Positions 1 to 11,531 of a stretch of DNA of 64,000 bases are shown here, piece by piece. Below the pieces are notes generated by a model, which made no database searches, was not told where the DNA came from, and saw only the letters and a list, made by a program, of their open reading frames with translations. Every line of letters begins with the position of its first letter. Position 1 is the first letter of the stretch. Source of the stretch: Chelonoidis abingdonii (taxonomy: Eukaryota > Chordata > Testudines > Testudinidae); the NCBI RefSeq assembly GCF_003597395.2, contig NC_133771.1, positions 140,200,871-140,264,870 on the forward strand, in the 5' to 3' direction. The position numbers and the translations under genes were made by a program.

Positions 1-856
1 AACAGCCCTGCCTGAGGTCCAGAATGGGCAATACTCAGCACTAACATTGCTTCTTGCTATAGTCACTGAAAGTCTGATCTCGCTACTTGAAGTCTTCTAC
101 TGACTCAGTAAAAACACTTCCTTCAGCATCCTCCATCACTGATCCTTTCCATTCCATTCTCGATGGTCAGTCACTCCTTCACGTTCACCTCTGTCACTAC
201 CACCTAACTCCACCAGTTAAACTTAAATTATAACAAGGAAACACAAATAAAGGCTCAATCTTACAAAATACTGAACACTACTGTGAGATGTTGTGTGCCC
301 TCAACTCCCAAAGGTTTTATTGGGCATTGCTGGCACCCAGCACCATATTGGATCTAATCACAAGTCCCTGGAGGACAGCATGAGGACAGTAAACTCTCTC
401 AAAACAACTGACAGATTGTCAGAGCCTCCTGGGGAAACCCTAAAATGTAACTAGCTGAAAAAAGTAAACAGATTTATTAGAAGCACAATACCCTCAATGG
501 AAAGGAGCAGATGCTCTTTCAGTTATAAGAAACAGATTTTAAATTTCTACATTTACCAAACATCCTTGTCTGGATTAACTTTTATGATTTTCTTGAAATC
601 AAATAAGATTATGGCAGTACACCTCATGAGCATGAAGTCTGGGCTTGCAGAACTAACAAAAATGGCAACAGTAGAGTCAATCTTAAGCCTCTGTGACTAA
701 AGATTCAAGATCTGGACCCGCCAGGTTTCCCCTTCACAATCAATTTAAAAACATGGGGGAGAAAAAAACCTGATCATAACATGGAATTATCAGTTTCAAC
801 CCAGAGACCCAATCCTTGTGTCTTTTTAGGGATCATTTTGGCACTGTTTTGAATAC
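1..856. other. LYST intron sequence, nothing recognised
   Basis: AT-rich sequence 3' of the last exon in the window. I searched both strands for the next LYST exon, which should continue the BEACH domain, and did not find it. No repeat family was recognised. The 67-codon frame at 497-700 looks like chance. Confidence 0.6.
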
Positions 857-997
857 CTTCTCTGTTAACTAAAAACTCTGGAAGATAGAAAAATTCTGGG
901 ATAAGCTCCTTCACGTCAGTCATAGATTCATAGGAGGAGAGGCGCCAAGTTGTGTGGGTAGAATGAAAGGTTCTGTCTGGGATGTCAAAACTTTGAT
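857..997 (-). CDS. LYST: LYST exon 22 of window (BEACH domain)
   Basis: 141-bp exon, entered after two missing bases (phase 1) and left after one base. It encodes 47 codons, including [17 protein letters not shown] and the BEACH hallmark [14 protein letters not shown]. The acceptor is a pyrimidine run ending ctttgcag and the donor is gtattc. This is the most 3' LYST exon in the window; the frame continues with a split glycine codon into an exon beyond the left edge. The BEACH domain pairs with the PH-like domain as a protein-interaction unit in this family. Confidence 0.94.
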
Positions 998-1382
998 CTG
1001 CAAAGAAAAAATGAAACTGAGTTTATTATCTTGACGAGAGGAAAACATACAATACCGATTGCAGGTTGGTTACCTCAAAAAGTTCAAGTTCACCAACTTT
1101 GCTCGGCTGAGGCCTGAACATTTAGATCCCAATTACTACATGTGAGATCTAGAGTTAAAAGCCATGGAGAGCAGATTTTTTCTAACAGATCATAGAAGAT
1201 GCACAGACATTTTTAGAAGTTGTAGAGTTTTGTGAGCTGCACAAAGACTTCATGTACTACAGGTTCTCTTTATGAAAGCCACAAAAGGGTCCACTGTCAA
1301 GGTAGGTCAGATGTCTAAATTTACCACACTGGATAATTTCATTTTATTTTTCAATCATCATTTTTAACAAAATTAATCTTAC
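998..1382. other. LYST intron, nothing recognised
   Basis: Short intron with standard GT/AG ends on the minus strand. No repeat or other feature was recognised. Confidence 0.6.
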
Positions 1383-1539
1383 CTTGATAAGCTAAGAACA
1401 TTTTAGTGAAAGGAGGCATTCTAACTAGAAAGTGAAGTACAGTTCCACTGTTGGAGTAATGAGATCCATAGTGATAAGGCTGCACGGGAGGCATTGGGTC
1501 ATCCTCTCTAGCTCCTTTGCGGTACTCCTCTTCCAAATA
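1383..1539 (-). CDS. LYST: LYST exon 21 of window (BEACH domain)
   Basis: 157-bp exon that starts in phase 0 with [15 protein letters not shown] and continues through the BEACH hallmark [12 protein letters not shown] and [14 protein letters not shown]. The acceptor is a pyrimidine tract ending ttctag and the donor is gtaaga. The final base begins a split Asp codon completed by the exon at 857-997. The YHYGSHYS block is one of the strongest signatures of BEACH proteins, and the residues flanking it are LYST-type. Confidence 0.96.
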
Positions 1540-2814
1540 CTAGAAGAGAAAGAACAGGTAAAGCATGAGTGTTATATCTTATCCAACATGCTACTTAAAA
1601 GCTATGTTCCTAGGACACTATACTAAGAGATGCATCCTTCCAGCACTTCACTGGTGCTTTCTATCCCAGACAATGTCTGAAGAATTTAAGCTCTCATTTA
1701 GAAGAAAGGGCCTCACCTGCTGGTTTTCCCCCCTCCCCCCAGTTGGAAAAATAGCTGCTGTCTGAAGTAATTAGTTATTCATTTTTACCACACAATATTT
1801 TTCTGGAAGACACCATTCCAATAACTGTTTCCAGTGCTTCAGGTTACACCTTTTAAAACATTAACCATGGGTTTTGAAAATTGTACTAACCATGGTTTGT
1901 CCTATTCTACCTCTGCAGTTAATTCTGTTCAACACTAATTCAGCTGCACCTATTGGTTTCATCTTTTTTCAGAAATAGGCAGCTTCTATAGTGTGGACCA
2001 GGTGCCATTTGACCTTTACAAAAAGGTATAAATTGCAGGAAAGAGACAATCCTGACTCTCATCCAAAAACTTATCCTTAGGGGTGGCAAATTTATGAGTT
2101 TTTGTAGTAAAAGCTGCAGAAAAATCAGATCGAAGACATTTTCAGATGTGCCAAAGTGACTTAGGAGCCAACATCTTATATTCAAAAGAGGACTTGGGGC
2201 TAGATTTACAAAGATATTTAGACAGAGATGCAGATCCATATATATCTTTGAAAATCTCAGTAGGTGCCTAAGTAAGTTTTATCCTAAATCGGTTTGGAAC
2301 TGCCACTGAAGATATGGATGTCAGGTTCACTACACTAGAAACCCATCACTCACATGCTTGAGTCCATACAGCAATCTAGTAATAAAGAATTGACATCACT
2401 ATGACAACGTACTGACAGACAATCTGCTAGATCATTTTACATAAATATTGAATGAAGAGGAAACAGTGCCATACATTGATAGTTTCCATCAAAAAATTTC
2501 ATTTTAAAGACATCAGTTCAACCACAAATGACAGTGCATATGCACACTTAAGCTTTTAAGCAACAGACCACTTGACTTTCACAATATATTGCTTTAGTTA
2601 TAAATACTGTTCTTGCTGTCCAGGAACACTGTGGTGTCAATGTGGGTTTTGTACACTAAACTTAAAATCAAAACAAATTCACACACAGACTTTTGTCAAA
2701 GCACACTCCAGATCCTGAAGCAAATCTAAATGAAAGGCCCATGTGTAAATGCTTTCCAGCCCCATCAAGTCATTCGTTATGGACTTTAATGGTGGGGGCC
2801 AGGAACAAGATACA

Positions 2815-4090
2815 TTTGTTGATATGGTCACTATGACTGTACCTCATATTCATCATAGTATTATAATAATATGGTTATGGCATAATTATGATGTATTTTG
2901 TGCAAGATAAGTCATATGAGGTGTCATTGGAAAAGTTATGATTTGCTGAATAAGATTATCCTATTTGTCCGCATGCATCATTTTTGTATCTGAAGTTATA
3001 AACACTATGTATCTGTACTTCAAATGTAATTACACATGGATAACACCCACTAGGCAAAATGCTTTCAGTCTAGATAGCTGGTTGGGAAGGGCCTATTCAG
3101 GGCAATGAGCCATTAGGGAAAACAACAGGCCTTAGAAGATGCTTATCTCCCCCTCCCCTCCACCCGCACCCCCAACCCAATGAGCCTTCCTGAGAATGCT
3201 CCAGACAGCCTGTAAGTAATGGCTGCTATGACTCTACAAGGACATGCGACCAAGCCACATGATTCTAGACTCCATCTCGGGATGTCAGTATTTTTCCACA
3301 GACCAGTCTGGGAACCAAGTTTTGAAACAAAGGGCTCTCGTCATATGCTAAAGCTATATAAGGCAGCGAGTGGCATCATCTGTTGTTCTTCACTCCACAC
3401 AAAGGAAGACACCTGGAAACACCTGAGGAACAAAGACTAAACTGGAAGATGTGCTGGACCAAGGCTACATGGATTTCTAGCCTGTGTAAGACAGACCTGG
3501 GGATTCCAAGCTGTAAAGCAGGTACAGCTTGTCCCATAAGAATCTGCAGCCAGCCTGCATCATCAGCCAGGATGAGAATTTACTAGTTCGTATCCTATCT
3601 TTCTAGTATCTTAGACTTAGTTTATGTAGTAAATTAAAAAAACACAATCTGCTTTGATCTGTTTGCTATCACTTAAAAATCTATCTTTTGTAGTTAATAA
3701 ACTTATGTTATGTTTTAATCCAAACCAGTGAGCTTTGACTGGAGTGCTTGTGGAAAATCTCTGCTTGGTTACCACAAGTGTACATTGTTCTCTTCACACT
3801 GAGGGAGAGGCAGACCGGGTATTAAACCCATACACTGGCCAGATTTGACCAGGGCAGGACAGTACTGCTCTGGGGTCTTAGGCTGGGAAGCTGGTGGTTA
3901 GAGAGCCTGTGTGTAACTGCAGGTGGGTGTGACCCTATCTATGTGAATACTGGTGAAAGAGCAGGCTGGAGGACTTTGCAGCTTGTCACAGTACCACAGT
4001 GTGAGAGGGAGCCCAGGCTGGTAGGTCAGAGGGCTCAGTTCCAGGTGGCATGCCGGGGGGAACCAGTCAGTCGTAAACGAACACTTAGTA
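2815..4090 (+). repeat. Probable LTR-type retroelement remnant (family not identified)
   Basis: About 1.3 kb of intron with an LTR-like layout: a TATA-like box (ctatataaggcag, near 3354), a moderately GC-rich transcribed-looking part, then an AT-rich stretch with ttaataaac near 3696, a possible poly(A) signal. I believe similar sequence is dispersed in turtle genomes, but this is from memory. No coding region, clear ends or target duplication could be fixed, so class and borders are uncertain. Confidence 0.35.
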
Positions 4091-4148
4091 GCAACAGCAG
4101 GCAGCACTAATGGAATACTAATTCTACTCTATATGATCAGATCTAGTT

Positions 4149-4322
4149 TGAAAATAGAACTGGAAGGGATCCTGAAAGGTCATTGAGTCCAGCCCTCTGC
4201 CTTCACTAGCAGGACCAAGTACTGATTTTGGCCCAGATCCTTAAGTGGGTCCCTTAAGGGCTGAAGTCACAACCCTGGGTTTAGCAGGCCAATGCTCAAA
4301 CCATTGAGCTATCCCTCCCCCC
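4149..4322 (-). repeat. tRNA-derived SINE with CR1-like tail
   Basis: On the minus strand a tRNA-like head (gagggatagctcaatggttt, then tgacttcagccct at the box B position) runs into a CR1-type 3' tail (ctggactcaatgacctttca). The same module is found at 19001-19168 and 38983-39166. A tRNA head joined to a CR1 tail is the known design of turtle Pol III SINEs. The insert is intronic and in LYST sense orientation. Confidence 0.75.
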
Positions 4323-4632
4323 TAGACTGATGTCAGGAGATGAGGAAATACTTTTATCAATTAAACTAACTGCACAAAATCTTTAAATGACCCAGGATGT
4401 TTGAAGGCAAACATAACTGTTGTGTTGCATACTAGAAAAAACCCAGACGTACAATGTAATTTTTTAGATCACAAAATGCAAGGCAATTTAGAGAGATATA
4501 TTTCTTTAGCTTCTTTGGTTAACTTCATGTGTATTTATCTGGTTGGTCATGAATTTAAACCCCAACATACATCACATTGTTTTGGTTTTATATAACAGAA
4601 TAAAACATTGTAGAAATGAGAGTTTAAGATAC

Positions 4633-4699
4633 CTTGTAAGTATCCACATATCGATCTTCCTTCTCTTTAGACTGTACAGCTATGGGTTTGGCTAGATTT
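4633..4699 (-). CDS. LYST: LYST exon 20 of window (BEACH domain)
   Basis: Small 67-bp exon completing a split Arg codon and then encoding [20 protein letters not shown] and YK. It ends in phase 0. The acceptor is ttacag and the donor is gtatct. It sits in the BEACH domain between the FPFIL block and the YHYGSHYS block. It is too short for ordinary ORF detection but is fixed by its protein match and phase on both sides. Confidence 0.93.
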
Positions 4700-5209
4700 C
4701 TGTAATAGGAGAAATGTTGACATCTTACTTTCATATGAAATTAGAAAATTCAGTTAAATGTAGATTAACACATGAAGACTGATCTTTTTAGCTAAATTAG
4801 ATTAAGAAGAGTTAAATATATAAGGACAAATACAAAGAAAAATCCTAAGAACAAAGCTCTACATACGAGTTTAGGAAAATAAACGGACTATCAAAATACA
4901 TATTCTTAATTTAAAATTGGCCATTTGATGTTACTGCTAGAGGAATGAAAGTAATTTGTCCACAGAACAGCTATAGTATAGGCAACAGGCAGCATACTCC
5001 CCATTCTGCACCCACCAACATGCTTCAGTCCTGACTTGTGGCATCCCTTTAAGAGTAAGGCCTTGTCTATTGTGGCAAGGCACCTCCTCTGTGTCGCCGG
5101 AATTAGCACTTCCCCCACAAATCAGGCCCATTCTGGCCAGTGTGCATCTTCCCACTCTGTATTTTCTTATCAGAATTTTCAAGGTAGGCCTCAGTTCAGG
5201 CCCAAGGAA

Positions 5210-5511
5210 TAGGGTTGCCAACCAGGGCCAGCTCCAGAGCTTTTTTCCCCCAAGGTGGCAGGTTCTTCCCTCCGAGAGGGACCCGCAGCTGAATTGCTGC
5301 CCCTTCCCCTTGGCCACCCCAAGCACCTGCTTGCTGAGCTGGTGCCTGGAGCTGGCCCTGTTGCCAATGCTCCAGGATTGGCCCAGAATCTCCCAGTGAC
5401 TACTGAAAGCAATACAGGAGATTTTAATAGGATATTTTAAGAAAGTGACATGACATGTTGGGGGAAGAAAAGAATCTCCCGGAATAGCTTCAGTCATAGT
5501 TGGGAACCCTA
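5210..5511. mobile_element. Short hAT-type MITE, interrupted by a second MITE
   Basis: Inverted ends tagggttgccaac at 5210 and gttgggaacccta ending at 5511 are bracketed by 8-bp repeats ccaaggaa (5202-5209) and ccaaggag (5512-5519). An 8-bp target duplication is the mark of the hAT superfamily. A second element occupies 5223-5360. The 192-codon open frame crossing this region is an accident of composition. Confidence 0.8.
5223..5360. mobile_element. hAT-type MITE nested in another hAT MITE
   Basis: Perfect 14-bp inverted ends (cagggccagctcca at 5223-5236 and tggagctggccctg at 5347-5360) lie between 8-bp repeats ttgccaac (5215-5222) and ttgccaat (5361-5368). The target repeat is part of the outer element's left end, so this 138-bp element inserted after the outer one. 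Confidence 0.85.
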
Positions 5512-5519
5512 CCAAGGAG

Positions 5520-7030
5520 GGTTCCTCCAGCTAACGAAAGAAAACCAATTTACAAACACAAAGGGGGGTACTTTTCCCTGGCCCCTTGCTGTGGGGGGTG
5601 CTGGGGTGGGGTGCTGTCCTGTTGTTGGCCCCAGATGTGTCAGTCCTTCCCCTAAACAGGCACTCAGCATTGGCTGTTTTCCCTGTAAGGAGCAGAGCAG
5701 CCGCTCACCCTGGAGAAGCCTATCTCACTGTTGCCACTAGTCCTACAGCATCTCCTCCCCATCTCTCATTAGGGGAAGCGTTTTTAAAACGGTGTCAGGA
5801 AGCCCTTAATTGGACTCAGGTATCCCTAACTGACCTGAGGTAACTCTTTCTCAGTTTATAGGAAAAATGACCTCTCTCATTCTAAGGCTAACATACCAAC
5901 AGGATCACTCCTCTTGCTCAATACTAAGTGGCAGGATCTATTGCCACCTGTTCAGGGTGACGAACCCTGGTGGGCCAGTCTGTATTCTGCCTTAGTCCCA
6001 CAGCCTGCCGGGGATACTAGTTGACAGCTCCTTCATAGAGCCATGAGCACAGGCACTGGTGCGGTTCACCCTCATCACAGATGTCTGTCCCTTTTGTGAC
6101 ATGAGGAAGACCCTGGCCTACCTTGGGTACACCAGGTTGCAGCCCCCCTTTTCCAGCTCCTCCTGGACATGCTTTTGTGGTTCTGGCTGCACTTCTGCTC
6201 TAGGGTGACCAGATGTTAAGGGGAAAATATCAGGACCGCTGCAGGGGTGGGGGGGAGGAAAGGCGTGTTTTCGTGTTTGTTTTGTTTTTTAACACTCAAC
6301 CGTCCAGGAGTTCGGCAGCAATTCGGCGGAGCGCCCTTCAGTCACGAATGGTCTTCGGTGGAGGTTAATACACCTTGCCACCACAGACAGAAGCACCCGC
6401 CACTGACATACTGCCAAAGACCATCCGCGACTGAAGGACTCTCCATCAAATTGCTGCCGAAGACCAGGAAACAAAATATCAGGACAAATGGCGTCCCGAC
6501 CATACTCTGGTCGGGACATCTGGTCACCCTATCCTGCTCTCAGCTTCTAATTTATGCACACCCCATTCGTGACCCCTGCTCATCAACCTCCTCCTAGCAA
6601 TGGCCAAAGTGGCCATCTGTAACACCAGGGAGAGGATGCTAGCTGAGGGAGTGCTCTGCAACTGCGGGACCTGTTTCTGTTCCTCTCTCCATTCACATAT
6701 CCTGGCAGTTCCGCTGGCTCCCTTGACATCTGAGGAGCAGTGGCCATTGTCTGGGGTGCTCTAGTCAGTGTTCTCTTCAGGTTCCCTGATCCTGACCCTT
6801 TGACATTCACACCTGTCCTTGTTTACTGTTCTGTTGTCCCCAGTAGAGTCCCAAGCTCAATAGTTCCTGCCATTAGGCTTGGGAGGAGCCTTTAGCTGTG
6901 GGTGGGCTTGTGACTGCCCATCTCCCAGAACCCAACAGGACGACTCCTCTTGCAGTTGCCTAGCCTGACTCTCTCACTACACATAAGAGCTGCACCAACT
7001 TCACTAAAATCCATTAAAAAAAATCTGTGC
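5520..7030. repeat. GC-rich, repeat-like intron segment (unclassified), with a hAT inside
   Basis: About 1.5 kb, richer in C/G than its surroundings and resembling LTR/UTR-type turtle interspersed sequence. No coding domain or defined ends were seen. A hAT element at 6201-6531 interrupts it. Confidence 0.3.
6201..6531. mobile_element. hAT-type MITE with a hairpin interior
   Basis: Ends tagggtgaccagat and atctggtcaccctа-type inverted copy (to 6531) are flanked by 8-bp repeats ttctgctc (6193-6200) and tcctgctc (6532-6539). Inside, a segment around 6311-6370 (cggcagcaattcggcggag and following) is repeated in reverse near 6410-6465, making a large imperfect hairpin. The same family, without this interior, occurs at 42739-42861. 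Confidence 0.85.
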
Positions 7031-7480
7031 AGTTAAGATTGTGTTTGTGTGGACACCCTTTAGTCTATTTACAACTAGCTGATATAGATTTACCTTTGGT
7101 AACTGGCAAGTTGCTCATATAGCATAATTCTGGTTTTGGTTATGTTTTGCTAAATTATCAGATCTTTGGTTACAGGCTGTTTTTTTGGTTTGTTTAAGAC
7201 AAAGGAATGTATATCTGGAAGTGCAAGACAGCAGGTATTGAGCGAGACCTGCCAACTACTGTGAATATAAAATGTTGGTAACAGGTATGCTATTCAAATT
7301 GACTAGATGAGCCACCTACCTATTGTTAAAGGTCATTCAAACACCATTAGATCAGATGTGTTTCCTAGCAATCTTCCTAATTAAGTCTTGGTTTATCAGG
7401 GTGATCATAAGTGAATTTTACTGAAATAACCAGTTTAATGTGTTATTTGGAAAGGAGTAATTTCAAAGATTTCATGTTAC

Positions 7481-7725
7481 CTATAAACAGATGGATCATT
7501 TAGGTCCAATGTTTCGCTGGTGTAGTCAGAAAGTATAAAGGGAAACACTGGATACTGCATAAGATCATTGAAGGAACGCCCAGCATGTTTGTTTAAATGA
7601 GTCAGGTATTCAAAGTTGGTAATCTGTCCTGTGTACCACAGGTGGGTCAAAGCAGTAATGTTCCCATACTCCAAAAGATTAGGCAGGTTGTTCATTAAGA
7701 TGTTGTGGTACACATCATCACGGAC
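7481..7725 (-). CDS. LYST: LYST exon 19 of window (PH-BEACH junction)
   Basis: 245-bp exon, in at phase 0 and out after two bases of an Arg codon. It encodes [10 protein letters not shown] (end of the PH-like domain), the linker [11 protein letters not shown], and the start of BEACH with [28 protein letters not shown] and the hallmark QYPVFPFIL. The acceptor is a T-rich run ending in tag and the donor is gtaaca. The residues around the BEACH start are those of LYST and not of NBEA, LRBA or WDFY3, which fixes the gene assignment. Confidence 0.97.
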
Positions 7726-8116
7726 CTAAAAAAAATTATTGTAGTTTTAATCAAGCAACACATTTAAACTGTCAAACTAAGTGTCCTCCTACAGTACGCA
7801 AGATTCTCTCATTTACAAGGTTCTAGAGGTCTGTGAAGATCAGAACAATGTGATAACAAATCACATCATTAAGATACTGAATTGCTTTAGTCCTATATTT
7901 TTAGAACATACCTGTGACACACATCATGTCTATCAAAAAGCCTGGCTGAGCCCTTAACTCATATCAGCTTCCAGAAGTATCTAAGAATTAAAATAAGCCT
8001 ACCCATAGTTTTTCCTAATGTATTCCACAAAAATACACATTATGTATTGAAGAAATTATAAAAAATATCTTTATATACATAGTATATATTACCATACATT
8101 AATGCCACACTGTTAC

Positions 8117-8269
8117 CTTTGTGTTGTCAAAAGCTAAAAGTAAAGTTCTGCCATTTGTTAAAAATATTTCCACAGCATTGTCTCTTAATTGCCACCATCT
8201 CTTATGAACTTCCTTGATTTCTTCATATGTCCAAGAAAATGATGCTGGTTCCGTTTCTCCGTGAAAACT
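8117..8269 (-). CDS. LYST: LYST exon 18 of window (PH-like domain)
   Basis: 153-bp exon, phase 0 at both ends, 51 codons. It encodes [20 protein letters not shown], then [20 protein letters not shown] and [11 protein letters not shown]. This is the core of the PH-like domain that precedes BEACH, with the conserved Trp-rich HKRWW segment. The acceptor ends in ttcttcag and the donor is gtaaca. In the whole protein the PH-like fold packs against BEACH. Confidence 0.96.
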
Positions 8270-8735
8270 CTGAAGAACATACAGTAGATTGATAGAGAAA
8301 ATGTTTTGCCCAGTAGCCTTTAAAATTAGCCCTATTTGCAGTCAGTTTCCATTTATTTATACTGCATACTGTAAACTAATGCTCTATGGGTAGTAATTTA
8401 CTTTAAACTTTGGGCTGTACTTTTGAAAATCTTAATTCTTTGTATAGTGGAGAAATGCAGCTTAAATTAAGTTGTTTACAAAGACTTTATATAATGAAAG
8501 CTATTTAATAGATCTTTTGTTTTTAATCTGTTTCATCCCTAAGTCAATACAAGACACTGTTAGGGATCATAAAAATTAGCTCAAACATCATTGTAGGGTA
8601 ATAAAAACAAAGCTTTTTTTTTTTAAACACAAGTTTCACCTTCCAATAGATAAGTATATTCTGATTTCTAATTCTGGGGTTCTGGTCCATGACTAAGGCT
8701 CCTAGGCACTACCGTAATACATAAACAAAATCTGA

Positions 8736-8757
8736 TATTTACACACACACACACACG
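8736..8757. repeat. (AC)n microsatellite
   Basis: A short run of alternating a and c (acacacacacacacac) in the intron between two PH-domain exons. The rest of the 8270-9049 intron shows nothing else recognisable. Confidence 0.8.
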
Positions 8758-9049
8758 ACTGGTAGAATTGGGAATAATAGTCTCTTTATTCTATAATGGA
8801 AGTTATCAGCCTTACTCAGGGCATTTGTATGTTATTGCTGAAATGTTGGCAGATAAGCATTTTAAAATTCTCAAATAATCACACACAAAGAGAACAGTCT
8901 ATGAATTCAAACTCTCAGATATCTTAAAATACAAATTAAAATTAATATTATGGTGATGTTAAATGATAAAGCACCAAAGTTATTCTTGGTTCTAGTTTAG
9001 AGAATTTAGAAAAATGTGTGATCTGTGAAAAACTTCAGCTCATACTCAC

Positions 9050-9105
9050 AGAACTTTCTATTGTGTCAGAAGCATTGTCTTCAACGAAATACATTCCGTA
9101 TTTGC
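9050..9105 (-). CDS. LYST: LYST exon 17 of window (PH-like domain)
   Basis: 56-bp micro-sized exon: completes a split Gly codon, then encodes KYGMYFVEDNASDTIESS and ends in phase 0. The acceptor is ctctgcag and the donor is gtgagt. The GKYGMYFVED block is the first strand region of the LYST PH-like domain. Confidence 0.95.
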
Positions 9106-9237
9106 CTGCAGAGAGGAATATTTATACTGTTACTGTACTAATTTGTCTTTATTTTTAACATCTATAAAATGATTATACATGATGTTTAAAGCACTAACGA
9201 TGCTGTTCATAATAGTAAGTAAAAAGCACAGCACTTA

Positions 9238-9668
9238 GAATCACAGAATCATAGAATATTAGGGTTGGAAGAGACCTCAGGAGGTCATCTAGACCAATCC
9301 TCTGCTCAAAGCAGGACCAACACCAATTAAATCATCCTAGCCAGGGCTTAGTCAAGCAAGGCCTTAAAAACCTCTAAGGATCGAGATTCCACTACCTCCC
9401 TAGGTAATCCATTCCAGTGCTTCACCACCCTCCTAGTGAAACAATGTTTCCTAATATCCAACCTAGACCTCCCCCACTGCAACTTGAGACCATTGCTTCT
9501 TGTTCTATCATCTGCCACCACTGAGAATAGCCAAACTCCATCCTCTTTGGAACCCCACTTCAGGTAGTTGGAGGCTGCTATCAAATCCCCCCTCACTCTT
9601 CAATGCTGCAGACTAAGTAACCCCAGTTCCTCAGCCTCTCCTCATAAGTCATGTGCCCCAGCCCCCCG
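9238..9668 (-). mobile_element. CR1 LINE, 5'-truncated copy
   Basis: The low-coordinate end has the CR1 3' terminal pattern (tcacagaatcatagaat), followed on the minus strand by 3' UTR and the end of ORF2. A frame at 9348-9596 reads [40 protein letters not shown], the C-terminus of the CR1 reverse-transcriptase polyprotein. The copy is truncated at its 5' side near 9668, as most LINE copies are. Confidence 0.9.
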
Positions 9669-10199
9669 TGGTGGAAATGAAGTTAAATACTATCCTTGAC
9701 AAGTATCTAACGACTTAAAGTAACAACAATAAATCCAATGAGCACACTGTGAAAACTGCAGGAAAGGAAGGCCAAACTGACTAGTTGGGTAAGCAGGTGG
9801 AACTCCAGTAGCCAGAGTTAAGGTCAGAAGGGGACCACCATATTCTCTAGTCTGTCTTCCGGTATATCGCAAACCACTACCACAATAAATGCAGTTAGTC
9901 ACATAAGCCAATCATGAATTTAGCCTGCAATGTCTGTGTTAATAAAATTCATAGAGACTGTAGATATGTAAATTAACTAAGACTGAAAAAACCATTAAGT
10001 GCACAGTAGCCATGCCACTCAAAGCAGCAACACAAACAATATTCTGTATGTGGGGTAATCTATGACTATCCGTCATCCTCTGTACGATAAGAGGTACAAT
10101 ATGTGGAAAGTCAAGCAACATTTTGGATACTCCAAGACACATAGGAACCATATGTCTGGATAAAAATCAGTTGTGTGTTACCTTTAGAAAATATAATCC

Positions 10200-11000
10200 A
10201 TATGTGAACTGACACTGGCAGATCAGGTGCCAGCTCTTGCTAAGACGGCAGGCATTAGCTAAGAACTGACAGACTCATAGCTGGAGACTAGACTAGTTCA
10301 CCTGTACCTCAGTTTCGCTCAGAATAGGTATTAGTTTTACAAGACGTATTTAGTGTTTAGACTCTGAAATGCTTGTAAATTGCTGCATGCATTAATCTCA
10401 CTTGTAATGTAGACATTCTCTGCTATAAGAAAATATGTAAATGTCTTATAACTTCATAAATGCTTGCTCTGAACTTGCAAACCCACGTGCAGGAATTGTC
10501 ATTCCCCCACCCCACCCATTCAGGAGGACCATCAAAATTTAAGTGAGGCCATTATAAGACAAAAGCTTTGTTAATTGTCCCATCCACCCATGGTGAAGTA
10601 GGTGCAGAAGGTCTGTGGCTTTGAATGCTGGAAGAGGTAAATGAAAAAAAGTGTTCACATCAACTCTTTTTCAATCGCTTTGCTGAACTCACAGGGCTAG
10701 AGAAACCAAACTGAAGCCAGAGATCCTGGGTCTACCCAGAAAGACACAATGAATTGACAGATCTCTACAACTCTGTCACTCTTACGATTTAGATGCAACT
10801 CATTTGTGTATATTCATTTGCTTGCTTTAACCTGTAAATAATTCTCTTATGTTTTTCCTAATTAATAAACCTTTAAATAGTTTATTACAGGACTGGCTGC
10901 AGGGGCTGTCTTTGGTGTAAGATCTAGAGTATCAACTGATCTGGGGTAAGTGACTCGTCTCTTGGGACTGGGAGCAACCTGAATATGATGTGATTTTTTT
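10200..11000 (+). repeat. Possible LTR-type remnant
   Basis: Intron segment ending in an AT-rich part with attaataaacc near 10861 (possible poly(A) signal), followed by a G-rich part resembling U5. No ends, duplications or coding domains were seen, so this is a weak call. Sequence on either side (9670-10200 and 11000-11290) shows nothing recognised. Confidence 0.3.
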
Positions 11001-11289
11001 TTACGTAAGTGACCATTTATCTCTAAATCCAGTCTACATGGATGGCAAAATAGACTGGAAAGTCTCAGAGGTGAATCCATGGTGAGACTGTTACAGTGAT
11101 ACAGGAGTTCGCATTTGTTACTGTGTTGGTAAAATCTAATTATAGACCATACCACCATTTTGGAGTATCTGCCCTGTTTTTTTGACAGTCTGCCCTGAGA
11201 TAGGCAATCACAGTCGTGAGTCACTCCAGACAAACTCCAGATCAAACTGACATTTACATGAATAGAATGAGATCTATACTAGATAATAC

Positions 11290-11372
11290 AGTACCTAATC
11301 CTGCCATGGGTGCAGGGGACTGGATTAGGTGACCTCTTGAAGTCCCTTCCAGTCCTACGATTGTATAATAAG
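11290..11372 (+). repeat. CR1-type 3' tail fragment
   Basis: The segment gactggattaggtgacctc followed by cccttccagtcctacgatt is the CR1 3' end in plus orientation, preceded by cctgccatgggtgcagggg as in other CR1 tails of the window. Only the terminal 80 bp or so is kept. Confidence 0.7.
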
Positions 11373-11469
11373 GTTTCTCTAACTATTACAGAAGGAAGAA
11401 TTAAAGCTGCTCTTTAACCTTTTTACAAGAACATTTTTAATATTTAGTCATCGAAACTGTTACACTTAC

Positions 11470-11531
11470 CCAATAACAATTCACCAGCTGTCTCTCTAGA
11501 AGGTGCTACATTGATGCATCTTCGATTCACT
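11470..11531 (-). CDS. LYST: LYST exon 16 of window (start of PH-like domain)
   Basis: 62-bp exon, entered with one base left of an Arg codon and left after one base of a Gly codon. It encodes [20 protein letters not shown]. The acceptor is atatgcag and the donor is gtaagt. This segment opens the PH-like domain in LYST. It was fixed by its protein match and by the two neighbouring phases. Confidence 0.94.

Noticed and set aside
4937..5515. 192-codon open frame on the minus strand
   Set aside because: It crosses two nested hAT MITEs and their target duplications, and has no protein-like features.
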